NCBI GenBank assembly: GCA_029253285.1
Contig: JAQWZU010000020.1
Location: forward strand, 1-63,473
Length of the DNA: 63,473 bases
Source of the DNA: Akkermansiaceae bacterium
GTDB taxonomy: Bacteria; Verrucomicrobiota; Verrucomicrobiia; Verrucomicrobiales; Akkermansiaceae
Reading direction: 5' to 3'
Position 1 is the stretch's first letter. Every line of letters starts with the position of its first letter. This document shows positions 1-9,261 of the stretch, piece after piece. The notes beneath the pieces were generated by a model. It worked only from the letters and a program-made list of their open reading frames with translations, was not told the DNA's origin and did no database searches. The position numbers and the translations under genes were made by a program.

Positions 1-1385
1 ACACGTTTGCCATCGATGCGGTGGCGCGGAGCAAGGGTGCGGGCGAGTTCCTGAACGACGTATCGTTGGAGTCGGCAGGCGGTGTCGAGAGTGGTGGCAG
101 CGAAGGAGGCGACAAATACTCCCATGAGGGCAATGGCGAAGGTGGTAGGAATGCCGAGGGCTTTCAGGAAGTTGGCGGCTCCTTCGACGAAGGCTCCAAC
201 TTTGGCGCCGAGCCCGGCTGCGGCACTCCAGGAGGAATACTTGGCCTCGTAGGCTGCGGCACCGGCCAGGAAGGAATCTCCCGCTCCCGTTCCCAGTCCG
301 AGTCCCGCCACGCAAGCGAGGATGACGAGGACGGCCAGGAAGCCTTCGGTGAGCATGGAGCCGTAGCCGACGAACTGGGCGTCGGTTTCGCATTTGATTT
401 GCTTGGAGGTCGTTCCAGAGGAGACGAGGCAGTGAAAGCCCGAGATTGCTCCGCAGGCGATGGTAATAAACAGGAATGGGAAAATTGCCGGGGCACCCTC
501 GGGATTCCAGTTGAACGCCGGGGCAACGATTTCGAGGGCGGGACGTGAGCCTTCGACCGCGGCTCCGCCGATAAGGGCGGCGACGACGAGACCAATCATA
601 ACGAGGCCAAGGCTGGTAAGGAGTTGGAGGCTGTTGATGTAGTCGCGTGGTTGGAGAAGGGTCCAGACCGGGAGAACGGAGGCCACGTAGGAGTAGGCGA
701 GGAGAATCATGACCCATTCGAGAATGGAGAGCTTGGCCATGGATTGATTGAAGTCGTGGAGGAATCCGGAATCGCCAAAGACGACCGAGAGATACATCAA
801 GGCGAGAGAGAGGAGGGAGGGGATGAGGAGATTGACGCCTTTGCGGTGAAGGGTCATGCCAATAACGATGGCGAGGGGGATTTGCACGAGGCAGGGGAAG
901 ATGGCCTGCGGATACATCTTGAAGACGGCCGCGATCACGAGTCCGAAGATGGCCAGCACGATGGTCAGGGCGAGGAAGAGAATCGTCAGAAAGAGAATGC
1001 GGGTGCGCTTGGTGATGACACGGCCTGCGATATCGCCGACGGTTTGTCCGCGGTTTCTGAGTGAGACGACGAGAGCGCCGAAGTCGTGGACGGCGCCAAT
1101 CAGGATGGAACCAAAGAGGACCCAGATAAGTGCGGGCACCCATCCCCAAATGACCGCGAGTGCAGGGCCGACGATGGGACCGGTGCCAGCGATTGAGGTG
1201 AAGTGGTGACCGAAGATGATTTTCTTTTCGGTAGGAACGAAGTCATTGCCGTCCTCTTGTTCGATGGAGGGAACCTTGGCCTTTGGGTCGAGTTTGAAGA
1301 GCTTGGCTGCGAGCCATTTGCCATAGGTGTGATAGGCGACCAGATAGAGAACGAAGGCTCCGAGAGCGATGGCGAGAGTAGTCAT
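1..1385 (-). CDS. cstA: Carbon starvation protein A (CstA) family transporter, C-terminus cut by window edge
   Basis: About 461 codons are visible from the ATG at 1385 down to the window edge; the C-terminus lies outside. The protein is a run of hydrophobic membrane segments. Near residue 55 it has the family signature [14 protein letters not shown], later SGTTSKQ, and near the cut end [11 protein letters not shown], all typical of CstA/BtsT proteins. Members import peptides or pyruvate across the inner membrane, and the substrate cannot be told from sequence. The start codon overlaps the coaD stop by four bases (ATGA), so translation is probably coupled to coaD. Several long frames on the opposite strand are shadows. 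Family assignment is firm; the substrate is open. Confidence 0.93.
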   Translation of the reverse strand, partial: MTTLAIALGAFVLYLVAYHTYGKWLAAKLFKLDPKAKVPSIEQEDGNDFVPTEKKIIFGHHFTSIAGTGPIVGPALAVIWGWVPALIWVLFGSILIGAVHDFGALVVSLRNRGQTVGDIAGRVITKRTRILFLTILFLALTIVLAIFGLVIAAVFKMYPQAIFPCLVQIPLAIVIGMTLHRKGVNLLIPSLLSLALMYLSVVFGDSGFLHDFNQSMAKLSILEWVMILLAYSYVASVLPVWTLLQPRDYINSLQLLTSLGLVMIGLVVAALIGGAAVEGSRPALEIVAPAFNWNPEGAPAIFPFLFITIACGAISGFHCLVSSGTTSKQIKCETDAQFVGYGSMLTEGFLAVLVILACVAGLGLGTGAGDSFLAGAAAYEAKYSSWSAAAGLGAKVGAFVEGAANFLKALGIPTTFAIALMGVFVASFAATTLDTACRLQRYVVQELARTLAPRHRIDGKR

Positions 1386-1882
1386 GAATGAGTCGATTGA
1401 CGTTTTTCTTTGAGTGCCTCAAAGACGGGACCGGGGACATATCGATGCACGGATTCTTCCCACCCTTCAGGACCGATTAACCCCATCACCATGCTGGAGG
1501 AAAGCTCCGCCTTGTCGCGTGGCGGCATCAGGAAGACCGTGTTGATCTCAGGAGCCATGTCGCCATTAATGTGGCGCATGACGCGTTCGTATTCGTAGTC
1601 GTTGGGTGAACGGATCCCGCGAAGGATGAATTGCGCGTCCATTTCCCGGGCGTAATCGACAAGATAACGGTTGTCGAAGTGGGTGAACGTCAGGCGGTCG
1701 CAGGAGGGGATGGATTCCCTCAAAAGCGCGAGACGTTCCTCGGTGGTGAAGGTGTAGCTTTTGCTCGGGTTCTGCCCGATTGAGACGACCAAGCGGTCGA
1801 AAAGCTCGAGGCCTTGCTTGATCATCCAGAGATGACCGTTGGTGGGTGGATCAAAGCTGCCGGCGTATACCGCTGTCTGCAT
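1382..1882 (-). CDS. coaD: Phosphopantetheine adenylyltransferase
   Basis: A cytoplasmic enzyme of 166 residues, the usual CoaD length. It transfers AMP from ATP to 4'-phosphopantetheine to give dephospho-CoA, the penultimate step of coenzyme A synthesis. The nucleotidyltransferase T/GxH motif is at residues 8-17 ([10 protein letters not shown]), RGIRS is at 88-92, and the C-terminal ATP-binding serine patch appears as ELSSSMV near 126-132, a variant of the usual ISST motif. It lies 6 bases downstream of the SurA-like gene and overlaps cstA by four bases, so it sits inside a leftward operon. Confidence 0.97.
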   Translation of the reverse strand: MQTAVYAGSFDPPTNGHLWMIKQGLELFDRLVVSIGQNPSKSYTFTTEERLALLRESIPSCDRLTFTHFDNRYLVDYAREMDAQFILRGIRSPNDYEYERVMRHINGDMAPEINTVFLMPPRDKAELSSSMVMGLIGPEGWEESVHRYVPGPVFEALKEKRQSTHS

Positions 1883-1888
1883 ACCCTG

Positions 1889-2857
1889 TTAGATCATTTT
1901 TTCGACGGGAACGCGAGCGCGAAGCTTTTTCATCCATTTCTCGAAGTTGAGGCGCTTTTTCTGCCCTTCAACGCGTTGTTTGATGAGACCACGGACTTGA
2001 GAGAGAGGTTTGCTCGATCCGAGCTTTCTTTCGATGATCTGAATGATGTTGTAACCGTATTGATCTTCGAGAGGGCCGAAGATCTCTTTGGTTTCGGTTT
2101 CGAAAATAGCGTAGCCGAACTCGTGCTGCAGATCCGTTCGGGGAATCTCTTCCCAAAGTCCACCCCTGCTGGCACGGGAATCACCCGAGTGTTCCTTGGC
2201 AAGTTCTGCAAAATCGGCTCCGGCTTTAAGTTGTTCTATGAGATCTTCAGTGAGTTTGAGTCGTTCCTTGTTCAAGTCGCCCTCGGTTTTGAGAATGTAA
2301 ATTCTCTTGTAGGTGCCGATATCATTTTGTCGGTCGCGGTTGGCTTTGGCCCAGGAAGTGTATTCGATGCGCATTTCCTTTTCGGAGGGCGGGAGGACTT
2401 CGCCGAAGTTCTGGGATCGAATGATGGAAACCAGAAGTTCCTTCCGCTGTTGCTCTTTAAATTGAGCGCGGGTGAGGTTGGTGGCTCTGAGGTAGGCTTT
2501 GAAGCGACTGCGATCGCCCGCGTAAACGTTGCGAATGATTTTTTCGATCTCCTCCTCAACAGCATGGTCGGGAAGGTTTTGCAGGTTCTGCTTATACATG
2601 CTGTAGATGATGGTGCGGTCGATGAGTTCATCGAGCATCTGCTCCATTAGCTGTTTAAGTTTCCGGTCGTAGTTGGGGCCTCGTCGCGGATTTTGCGACA
2701 TGAGCACGGACTGCATTGGGGCAACTTTGATCATCAGTTCATTGAGAGTGATGATTTCGCCATTCACCTTGGCGGCGATTCCATTGATGGGTTGGGCGGC
2801 CTGAGACGCGGGGAGAATCAGCGCAATTGCGGCGAGAAAAAGAAGAAGGGATTTCAT
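1889..2857 (-). CDS. SurA-like periplasmic peptidylprolyl isomerase
   Basis: A 322-residue exported protein. Residues 1-20 form a signal peptide with a likely cut after SQA. A SurA-type N-terminal helical domain follows (about 25-165), then a single parvulin domain (about 183-277) containing HSGD, GGLW and GPLEDQYGYN. Such proteins catalyse proline cis-trans isomerisation and chaperone outer-membrane proteins in the periplasm. It has one parvulin domain where E. coli SurA has two. It sits 11 bases downstream of mfd and 6 bases before coaD. The SurA/PpiC family call is secure; orthology to SurA itself is inferred. Confidence 0.9.
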   Translation of the reverse strand: MKSLLLFLAAIALILPASQAAQPINGIAAKVNGEIITLNELMIKVAPMQSVLMSQNPRRGPNYDRKLKQLMEQMLDELIDRTIIYSMYKQNLQNLPDHAVEEEIEKIIRNVYAGDRSRFKAYLRATNLTRAQFKEQQRKELLVSIIRSQNFGEVLPPSEKEMRIEYTSWAKANRDRQNDIGTYKRIYILKTEGDLNKERLKLTEDLIEQLKAGADFAELAKEHSGDSRASRGGLWEEIPRTDLQHEFGYAIFETETKEIFGPLEDQYGYNIIQIIERKLGSSKPLSQVRGLIKQRVEGQKKRLNFEKWMKKLRARVPVEKMI

Positions 2858-2868
2858 GGAGTGAGAGA

Positions 2869-5800
2869 CTAGAGAGATTTCAGGAGTTGCACTGCTTCGA
2901 GGAGTTTATCAGCCGGTTTTTTGGAACTCAAGCGGGGAAACTTTCCTCCCGGTGGCAGAATATAGTCTCCGTTTCGCTGGAGCTTCAACCGGTCATTGTG
3001 AATTTCGACGATTTGTACTCCTTTTGCCGACGCGATGATGCGGAGGCGGTTGGTTTCGATGAGGTGGACGATGGGGTTTGGGAAGCGCCCAAAGCGGTCC
3101 CGCCAGTCCCCGGAGATGGCATTGAGCTCCTTTTCGGTGCGGGCCGAGGCCATTTGGCGATAGGCCGCAACGCGCAATTCGGAGTCCGGACCGTAAGATC
3201 GGGGAAAAAAGGCGGGGAGTTTGCCTTTTTCGTTGCTCCAACTGCTCTCGGCGAAGACCACGAAATCGATTCGTAACTGGGCATCAGCGCGTTGCATGGG
3301 ATTCTTGCCGCTGAGGGTCTCGATTGATTGCTGGAGGAGCTGGCAGTAGAGTTCAAAGCCGACTGCGGTGATATGGCCGGATTGCTTGGTTCCGAGGAGG
3401 CTTCCGGCGCCGCGAATTTCCAGATCCCGCATGGCGATTTTGAAGCCGGAGCCCAGTTCGGTGTATTGTTTGATCGCGCTGAGGCGCTTTCGGGCGTCGC
3501 CTCCTGCAATGAGTTCGTCAGGGAGCAAAAGGAGGGCGTAAGCGCGGCGGTCGGCCCGGCCCACTCGACCTCGGAGCTGGTAAAGGTCTGCGAGTCCAAA
3601 GCGGTCGGCTCGGTCGATGAGGATGGTGTTGGCGTTGGGGATGTCGATTCCGCTCTCGATGATGGTCGTGGCGAGAAGGACGTCGGTTTTTCCGTCCACG
3701 AATTGATGCATCACTTTTTCGAGGTCGTCTTTATCCATCTGGCCGTGGCCGATGACGACACGGGCCTCGGGGACGAGTTTCTCAATCCTGGTCTTCATGC
3801 CATCGATGGTCGCCACGCGGTTGTGGAGGAAGAACACCTGACCGCCGCGGGTCAGTTCACGTCGAATGGCATTGCGGATGAGCCGTTCGTCGTAGGCGCA
3901 GATCGAGGTTTGCACCGGCAGGCGATTGGGCGGAGGCGTGTCGATCGTGGACATGTCGCGCGCGCCCATCAATGAGAGATACAAAGTGCGCGGAATTGGC
4001 GTGGCAGAGAGGGTGAGAACGTCGATGAGGCGGAAGCGTTCCTTGAGAATTTCTTTGTGGCGAACGCCGAAGCGTTGCTCCTCATCGACGACGAGCAGGC
4101 CGATTTTTTTGTATTCCACCCCGGCCGAAAGGAGGCGGTGTGTGCCGATAAGGATGTCCACGTTACCATCGCGAACGCCTTCGAGAATCTCGCGAGTCTC
4201 GGCGGGCGTTTGGAGTCGACTGAGAAGCTCGACGCGAACCGGATAGTCGCTCATCCGTGAGCGGAAAGTCCGCACGTGTTGTTCCGCGAGCACGGTGGTG
4301 GGCGCGAGGATGGCGACTTGTTTTCCTCCGGTGACTGCTTTGAAAGCCGCGCGGATTGCGATTTCTGTTTTTCCGAATCCCACGTCTCCGCAGATGAGTC
4401 GATCCATGGGGCGGGGCGATTCCATGTCAATCTTGGTCGCTTCGATGGCCGTGCGTTGATCGGGAGTCTCGGTGAAGGGAAATGAGGCTTCGAATTCCTG
4501 CATCCATTGTCCGTCGGGCGCGTGACCGTAGCCGCCTTTGGATTCGCGTTCGGCCTGGAGGCGAAGAAGTTGCGCGGCGTAATCTAGGACGGCCGCTTTG
4601 GCGATTTTGCGCGCTTTTTTCCAGCGTTTGTCACCGAGTTTGTTGAGGCGCGGTTTGCCTCCGCCGATGCCCACGTAGCGGGCGACGAGATGGCTTTGAT
4701 CGATGGGGACGTGTAAAGTCGAGCCTCCGTCGTACTTGATGCCGAGCTCTTCGTCGCCCTCGTCGCTTTCAATGAGGCCGATGAATTCCCCAATACCGTA
4801 GTCAGCGTGGACCACGAACTCCCCTTGATTGAGCTCGTGCACGCCGGTGATGGCGGCTGCGGTGCGTTGATGGGCGAGGGCCTCGCGCCCTTTGGTGCCG
4901 GGAAGATGTTGACGGCCGAAAATTTCGAGAGTGGATAGGACAACGAGTTTCTGTTCGGGAGCGACAAAGCCTTTGGCAAGGCGGCCTTCGGTGAAGGTGA
5001 AATCAGATTCGTCCCGTTCGAGGATTTCGAGGAAGCGATGGCGCTCCGCTTTGGATGGCGAGACCAACCCGACTTCCCAACCTTGTTTGAGCCAGTCGGA
5101 GAGTTGTTCGAGGAAGAGGTTTCGACTGGAATCCGCGATGACAAAGTCTCCGGCTTCGAATCCCGCCGCAGGCGAGGGATAGAGATTGGCGTTCCAGTAT
5201 TCAGTCGGACCGTCGTTGATTAGGATGTCGGCGATCTCGACGTCGTCTTCGTCGATGGCGATGAGGAGGTCGCCCTCTTCGAACCAATTGGAGAGTGGCT
5301 CGACGAGTGAGAGGTCGCGGCTTCCGAGTTCGAAAGTGTCGAGCTTGCGGGTTGTGGTTTGACTTTCCACACTGAATTTGCGGAGAGATTCGATTTCGTC
5401 GCCGAAGAACTCCACCCTGATCGGGCTGGTGCTTTGGGGTGGATAGAAATCAAGGATGCCGCCGCGTCGGGCGAACTGGCCGCGTTGGAAAATCTGAGGA
5501 TATTCTTCGTAGTCTCGTTCTTCGAGCCATGTGATGAGGTCTTCGGGAGAGATCTCTTGTCCCACGGTCAAGGTGAGTTCTTTTTTGTCGAGAATATCAC
5601 GAGCTGGCGCTAAAGCCTGCCAGGAGGTTCGCGAGAGGAGGACTGGTTTTCCCGGTGAGCGGGAGATGCGATTGATGGTGGAAATGCGCTCGGCCTCTCG
5701 GTCGGGATCGACCAATTCGTCTTCCACGATCACGGTGGGATCAGCGAGGTTGAGGACGGGTGATTTCCAAAAAGCGAATTCCTCGGCGAGTTGGTCACGT

Positions 5801-5994
5801 CGTCGGGCATGCGGACAAAAGACCCAGACCCGACCGTGGTGTTCCTTGGAGAGGAGAGCGGCGATGAGAAATCCTTGCGCTGCTTGGTTGCAAGTTCCGA
5901 GCGGAAGCGGTTTCGAACCGGGGGATTTGGGCATGCGGTCCCATGTGGACAGGGCGGACCCCCGCCACAGTTCTCGAGGAGAACCGGCGTTCAT
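2869..5994 (-). CDS. mfd: Transcription-repair coupling factor Mfd
   Basis: A 1041-residue cytoplasmic ATPase that removes RNA polymerase stalled at DNA lesions and recruits UvrA. The order of parts matches Mfd: an N-terminal UvrB-homology region; an RNA polymerase interaction domain near residue 390 (FVVHADYGIGEFIG); then the RecG-like motor with Walker A GDVGFGKTE near 536, the DEEQ box (VVDEEQRFGVRHKE), the LSATPIPRTLYLS motif, and motif VI QLRGRVGRAD; and a C-terminal D7 region. It is somewhat shorter than the 1148-residue E. coli protein. It appears to be the first gene of the leftward operon. Confidence 0.97.
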   Translation of the reverse strand: MNAGSPRELWRGSALSTWDRMPKSPGSKPLPLGTCNQAAQGFLIAALLSKEHHGRVWVFCPHARRRDQLAEEFAFWKSPVLNLADPTVIVEDELVDPDREAERISTINRISRSPGKPVLLSRTSWQALAPARDILDKKELTLTVGQEISPEDLITWLEERDYEEYPQIFQRGQFARRGGILDFYPPQSTSPIRVEFFGDEIESLRKFSVESQTTTRKLDTFELGSRDLSLVEPLSNWFEEGDLLIAIDEDDVEIADILINDGPTEYWNANLYPSPAAGFEAGDFVIADSSRNLFLEQLSDWLKQGWEVGLVSPSKAERHRFLEILERDESDFTFTEGRLAKGFVAPEQKLVVLSTLEIFGRQHLPGTKGREALAHQRTAAAITGVHELNQGEFVVHADYGIGEFIGLIESDEGDEELGIKYDGGSTLHVPIDQSHLVARYVGIGGGKPRLNKLGDKRWKKARKIAKAAVLDYAAQLLRLQAERESKGGYGHAPDGQWMQEFEASFPFTETPDQRTAIEATKIDMESPRPMDRLICGDVGFGKTEIAIRAAFKAVTGGKQVAILAPTTVLAEQHVRTFRSRMSDYPVRVELLSRLQTPAETREILEGVRDGNVDILIGTHRLLSAGVEYKKIGLLVVDEEQRFGVRHKEILKERFRLIDVLTLSATPIPRTLYLSLMGARDMSTIDTPPPNRLPVQTSICAYDERLIRNAIRRELTRGGQVFFLHNRVATIDGMKTRIEKLVPEARVVIGHGQMDKDDLEKVMHQFVDGKTDVLLATTIIESGIDIPNANTILIDRADRFGLADLYQLRGRVGRADRRAYALLLLPDELIAGGDARKRLSAIKQYTELGSGFKIAMRDLEIRGAGSLLGTKQSGHITAVGFELYCQLLQQSIETLSGKNPMQRADAQLRIDFVVFAESSWSNEKGKLPAFFPRSYGPDSELRVAAYRQMASARTEKELNAISGDWRDRFGRFPNPIVHLIETNRLRIIASAKGVQIVEIHNDRLKLQRNGDYILPPGGKFPRLSSKKPADKLLEAVQLLKSL

Positions 5995-6340
5995 CGGGTT
6001 GGGCTATAGCATGGGAGCAGCGGGGCGCAAGTGTGGGTAAAGTCGATTGCTTGCACCGGTCCTGTGATTCTTGTGGTGAGCTTCTTGTCGCAGAGACTCC
6101 CACTCATGTGAATTTAGGCTAGAACGCCATTTATTAGGATTACTATGCCGAGAGCAACCGAAGTCAGGGTGATGGGAAGTTTACCGAGATGGATGAGGGG
6201 AAGGACAATAATACAATTAATGAAGATAAATTGTTCAAATTTCTGGCCCAAAATCTAGTTTAAGAACGGAGCTAATAAAGTTTCGAATATCAATCGCTGT
6301 CGGAGCTTGTTTTAAACTTGGGCTCTGGGATGATTCAGTC
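5995..6340. other. Intergenic region between divergent mfd and the cupin gene
   Basis: This 346-base stretch holds no gene that I can support. It must contain the promoters of mfd (leftward) and the Tat-signal cupin (rightward), but I found no convincing -35/-10 pair. A 45-codon hydrophobic frame with a TTG start lies on the minus strand at 6251-6114 and is described as a finding. No hairpin terminator, tRNA or repeat was recognised. Confidence 0.6.
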
Positions 6341-7072
6341 ATGGATGAATATGACCGCCGTCACTTTATTCGGACTTCCTTGCCGGGTTTTCTTGGGCTG
6401 ACTATGGCTTTGCCGGGGTTAAATGCGATCGCGACGCGGGCCAATGCCTGCAATGGGCGCTTGGCTGAAAAGCAGCCAATTAATTGGGATGCCTTTCTGG
6501 AAGCGGTGGAGAAAGAGGCCTCGCGCCAGCATCTCGATGATTGGAATGAGGCGGCCTATGTGGCGAGAGCATCGCTGCTTTGTTCACGGTTGAATCTTAA
6601 GGATGAGCATTTGCTCAAAGCGTTTAAAAAAGCCCATCGTGGTCTCGGAAATAAGCGGGTGGATTTCGAACCGCTCGAGAAGCAACGTGATTTTCATGTC
6701 ACGCTCTTGCAGTTTGAAAAAGAGGAAGCAATTCCTCATCATAATCATCCCGAGATGACCGGAGTAATTCTTTGTGCTTCCGGGAAGATTGAAACGAAGA
6801 ACTACGATCTTCTTCCAGATAAAATGGAGAAGGATCACGTTCTTCTACAAGAGACGAATCATGACTTCTTAAAAAAGGGGGTAGTCTCATCGCTGACATC
6901 GAAAAAGCGAAACATTCACTGGCTCCAGGCCCATGAGACAACCCAGTTGGTCGACATTTTCGCGCCGCCTTATAATAAGGAGCGGATCGAAAAATCGTCA
7001 TGGTTTGATGTCGACCCGGAACCATTTTCTGAGAAAGGGAATCCGAGGATTCACAAGGCGAAGAAAAGGTAA
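6341..7072 (+). CDS. Tat-signal cupin resembling thiol dioxygenases (PCO/ADO family)
   Basis: A protein of 243 residues. A twin-arginine motif (RRHFIRT, residues 6-12) and a hydrophobic stretch to about 30 suggest Tat export. The second half carries a cupin core like plant cysteine oxidases and mammalian cysteamine dioxygenase: IPHHNHPEMTGV (131-142), giving the His-x-His pair H134/H136, then the third iron ligand H193 in NIHWLQA, followed by LVDIFAPPY (203-211), which matches the family's NIH...LDILxPPY block. Family members use non-haem Fe(II) and O2 to oxidise thiols to sulfinates. The substrate is unknown. Export through Tat fits a protein folded with its metal. The gene is monocistronic and convergent with kamA. 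Confidence 0.72.
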   Translation: MDEYDRRHFIRTSLPGFLGLTMALPGLNAIATRANACNGRLAEKQPINWDAFLEAVEKEASRQHLDDWNEAAYVARASLLCSRLNLKDEHLLKAFKKAHRGLGNKRVDFEPLEKQRDFHVTLLQFEKEEAIPHHNHPEMTGVILCASGKIETKNYDLLPDKMEKDHVLLQETNHDFLKKGVVSSLTSKKRNIHWLQAHETTQLVDIFAPPYNKERIEKSSWFDVDPEPFSEKGNPRIHKAKKR

Positions 7073-7079
7073 TCTCTAC

Positions 7080-8234
7080 TCAGTGGGCGAGGCTATTGGA
7101 TGTTTTTGAGGCCTCGGGGTAGATGAACTCTTTCCCCTCGTAATTCCTGAGGACGGTGCGTTCGTCGTTCTGCTCGACGATGTATTGCGGATTGATGGGG
7201 ATTTTCCCACCGCCGCCGGGGCCGTCAACGACGAATTGTGGGATGGCGTAGCCGGAGGTGTGACCGCGGAGGCCTTCGATGATCTCGATACCCTCGGCCA
7301 TGCCGGTGCGAAGGTGGGCGGTGCCTTGGATGAGGTCGCCCTGGTAGAGGTAGTAGGGACGAACGCGGCACATGAGGAGCTTTTGGACGAGTTCCTTTTG
7401 GATCTCGACGGTGTCGTTGATTCCTTTAAGAAGGACGGATTGGTTCCCCATGACAATGCCGGCGTCGGCCAGGCGACCGAGGGCGTCGCGAACTTCGGAG
7501 GTGAGTTCGTCGGGGTGGTTGGTGTGGATGGAAAGGAAGAAGGGATGGAACTGCTTGAGCATATTGCAGAGTTCCGGGGTGATTCTTTGGGGAAGGAAAA
7601 GCGGGATGCGGGAGCCGAGGCGAAGGAATTGAATGTGGGGAATTTCGTGGAGACGTCGGAGAAGTCCTTCGAGTTTGGAGTCGGAAAAAAGGAGTGGATC
7701 CCCGCCGGAAAGTAGGACGTCGCGGACTTGGGGGGTTCGTTTGAGATACTCGATGGCCTGATCCCATTGGGTTTCGAGTTTCTGGTCCGAAACGCCGGAA
7801 ACGACGCGGGACCGGGTGCAGTAGCGGCAGTAGGATGCGCAGCGGTCGGTGACGAGAAAAAGGACGCGATCGGGATAGCGGTGGACGAGTCCGGGGACCG
7901 GCATGTGGGAATCCTCACCACAGGGGTCAGACATTTCCGAGGGGTCGGTGTAGGTTTCCTCGATACGCGGGACGACCTGACGGCGGATCGGGCAATCGGG
8001 ATCGGTGGGGTGAATGAGGTTGAAGAAGTGCGGCGTGATGGAAGTGGCCAGTTTGGTCCCGGTGAGTAGAATGCCGGCTCGTTCCTCCTCAGAGAGAGTG
8101 AGGTGCTTCTCGATGTCGGCGAGTGAAGAGACGCGGTTCTTGAGCTGCCATTTGGCAGAGTTCCAGTCTTCTGATGGGATATTTTCGTCCGCCCAGAATC
8201 CGGGCGCCGAGGATGTGAAGGAGATATCGCTCAA
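7080..8234 (-). CDS. kamA: Lysine 2,3-aminomutase family radical SAM enzyme
   Basis: A 384-residue radical-SAM, PLP-dependent enzyme interconverting L-lysine and L-beta-lysine. The [4Fe-4S] cluster motif CxxxCxxC is C132/C136/C139 (CASYCRYC). The PLP lysine lies in GGGGKIP, and two aspartates corresponding to those that bind the substrate side chain in the clostridial enzyme are present (QGDLIQG and VVDGPGGGG), favouring a true KamA over EpmB-type paralogues. Length is between EpmB (about 340) and KamA (about 416). No beta-lysine acetyltransferase (ablB) or efp gene is adjacent, so its pathway is not settled here. A long plus-strand frame over it is a shadow. Confidence 0.88.
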   Translation of the reverse strand: MSDISFTSSAPGFWADENIPSEDWNSAKWQLKNRVSSLADIEKHLTLSEEERAGILLTGTKLATSITPHFFNLIHPTDPDCPIRRQVVPRIEETYTDPSEMSDPCGEDSHMPVPGLVHRYPDRVLFLVTDRCASYCRYCTRSRVVSGVSDQKLETQWDQAIEYLKRTPQVRDVLLSGGDPLLFSDSKLEGLLRRLHEIPHIQFLRLGSRIPLFLPQRITPELCNMLKQFHPFFLSIHTNHPDELTSEVRDALGRLADAGIVMGNQSVLLKGINDTVEIQKELVQKLLMCRVRPYYLYQGDLIQGTAHLRTGMAEGIEIIEGLRGHTSGYAIPQFVVDGPGGGGKIPINPQYIVEQNDERTVLRNYEGKEFIYPEASKTSNSLAH

Positions 8235-8529
8235 ATCGAGGCGAGTATATGATGAATTGAGAGATTGTCAAAAGGGTGTGTTGTCACTTTGTGGGTGGTT
8301 GATCGTTCTGTGTTGTTGGGAGTTGCGGAGTAAAGTTTGTTCGAGTTCAGGATTCAGGCTTGGTTCCCCCTTCGCCAAGGCCAAGGAGGACAAGGGAGAA
8401 AAGGTGGGGAAGTTCGGGGCTCAAGGCTCGTTGCTTCGGGGCCGATTTGCATGTGAATGTCTATCGATGCCGTTCATCGAAAATATTTTGGTTGTATTAA
8501 TTACTAAAATGACTTAAACGTAGTTTGCG
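8235..8529. other. Intergenic region upstream of SufR-like regulator
   Basis: This stretch between the divergent kamA and regulator genes has no supported gene. It contains repeated wording: GTTCAGGATTCAGGCTTGG at about 8344-8362 and a related GTTCGGGGCTCAAGGCTCG further on, flanking a purine-rich block with CCTTCGCCAAGG near 8370. This looks like a degenerate dispersed intergenic repeat. The last 60 bases before the regulator are AT-rich and probably hold its promoter. Confidence 0.45.
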
Positions 8530-9261
8530 ATGTTTTTGAAGGTTCAACGAGATACGATGCGGGCGTCTTATGCGGAGATTCTTGAGGCGATTAAGTGTTC
8601 GGATGGGATGCCGATTTCTGATCTCTCACGGGAGTTGGGAATGAGTTATATGGGGGTGAAGCAGCATTGTTTGAATCTGACGGAACGGGGATATTTGGTG
8701 GAATGGCGGGTGCCGCGCGAGAAGCGGGCGGTGGGACGACCGGAGAAATTGTACCGTTTGACGAAGAAAGCTGATCCGCTTTTTCCGCAGGCGGAGATTG
8801 GATTGACCCTGGCTGTATTTGAGGGTGCGCGGCAGTTGTATGGTGAGTCAGCGCCAGAAAAGTTATTGTTTCATCATTTCCAACAATTGCGGGATCAATG
8901 GCAGGCGAAGGTGCGGACGGGGAAATCTTTAGTAGAGAAGGCGACGCGTTTGACAGATTTGCGGGACAAGCAGGGTTGGTTTAGCCGGTGTCACTATGAT
9001 CCGGAGACGGGGTTTCGGATTGAGGAATTTCATAATCCGCTCGCGGAAATTTATGCCAAGTATCCTAATGCGGTCCGCATGGAGGTGCAGATGATGGAGC
9101 AGGTGCTCGGGACCAAGGTGATTCGCAATGAGGCGAGCGTCGGAAAGGGGCGCAAGCGTGTCGTTTATGAAATCGCGACATTGGGAATGCGGAGTGAAGA
9201 GAAAGCGAGTAAGCCGATTCAGCCGGAGATTCGTGCCGGTGGACAGGGCCAGTTATTTTAG
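8530..9261 (+). CDS. SufR-like winged-helix regulator (COG2345 type) without Fe-S cysteines
   Basis: A 243-residue regulator. An N-terminal winged helix (residues 15-80; ISDLSRELGMSYMGVKQH is the helix-turn-helix, and GRPEKLYRL the wing) is followed by a C-terminal domain with the COG2345/SufR layout. SufR normally carries cysteines binding an Fe-S cluster in the blocks NCP, the C after YP, and CxY. Here they read HNP (H168), YPNAVRME and RVVYEI, so those ligands are missing. The sensor input is therefore unknown. The start could also be the ATG ten codons in. The gene converges with the Fur-family gene, overlapping its stop by four bases. Confidence 0.75.
   Translation: MFLKVQRDTMRASYAEILEAIKCSDGMPISDLSRELGMSYMGVKQHCLNLTERGYLVEWRVPREKRAVGRPEKLYRLTKKADPLFPQAEIGLTLAVFEGARQLYGESAPEKLLFHHFQQLRDQWQAKVRTGKSLVEKATRLTDLRDKQGWFSRCHYDPETGFRIEEFHNPLAEIYAKYPNAVRMEVQMMEQVLGTKVIRNEASVGKGRKRVVYEIATLGMRSEEKASKPIQPEIRAGGQGQLF

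Noticed and set aside
21-1391. Several long plus-strand frames over the left end
   Set aside because: They are shadows of the minus-strand cstA gene, whose frame is open to the window edge and matches the CstA family throughout.
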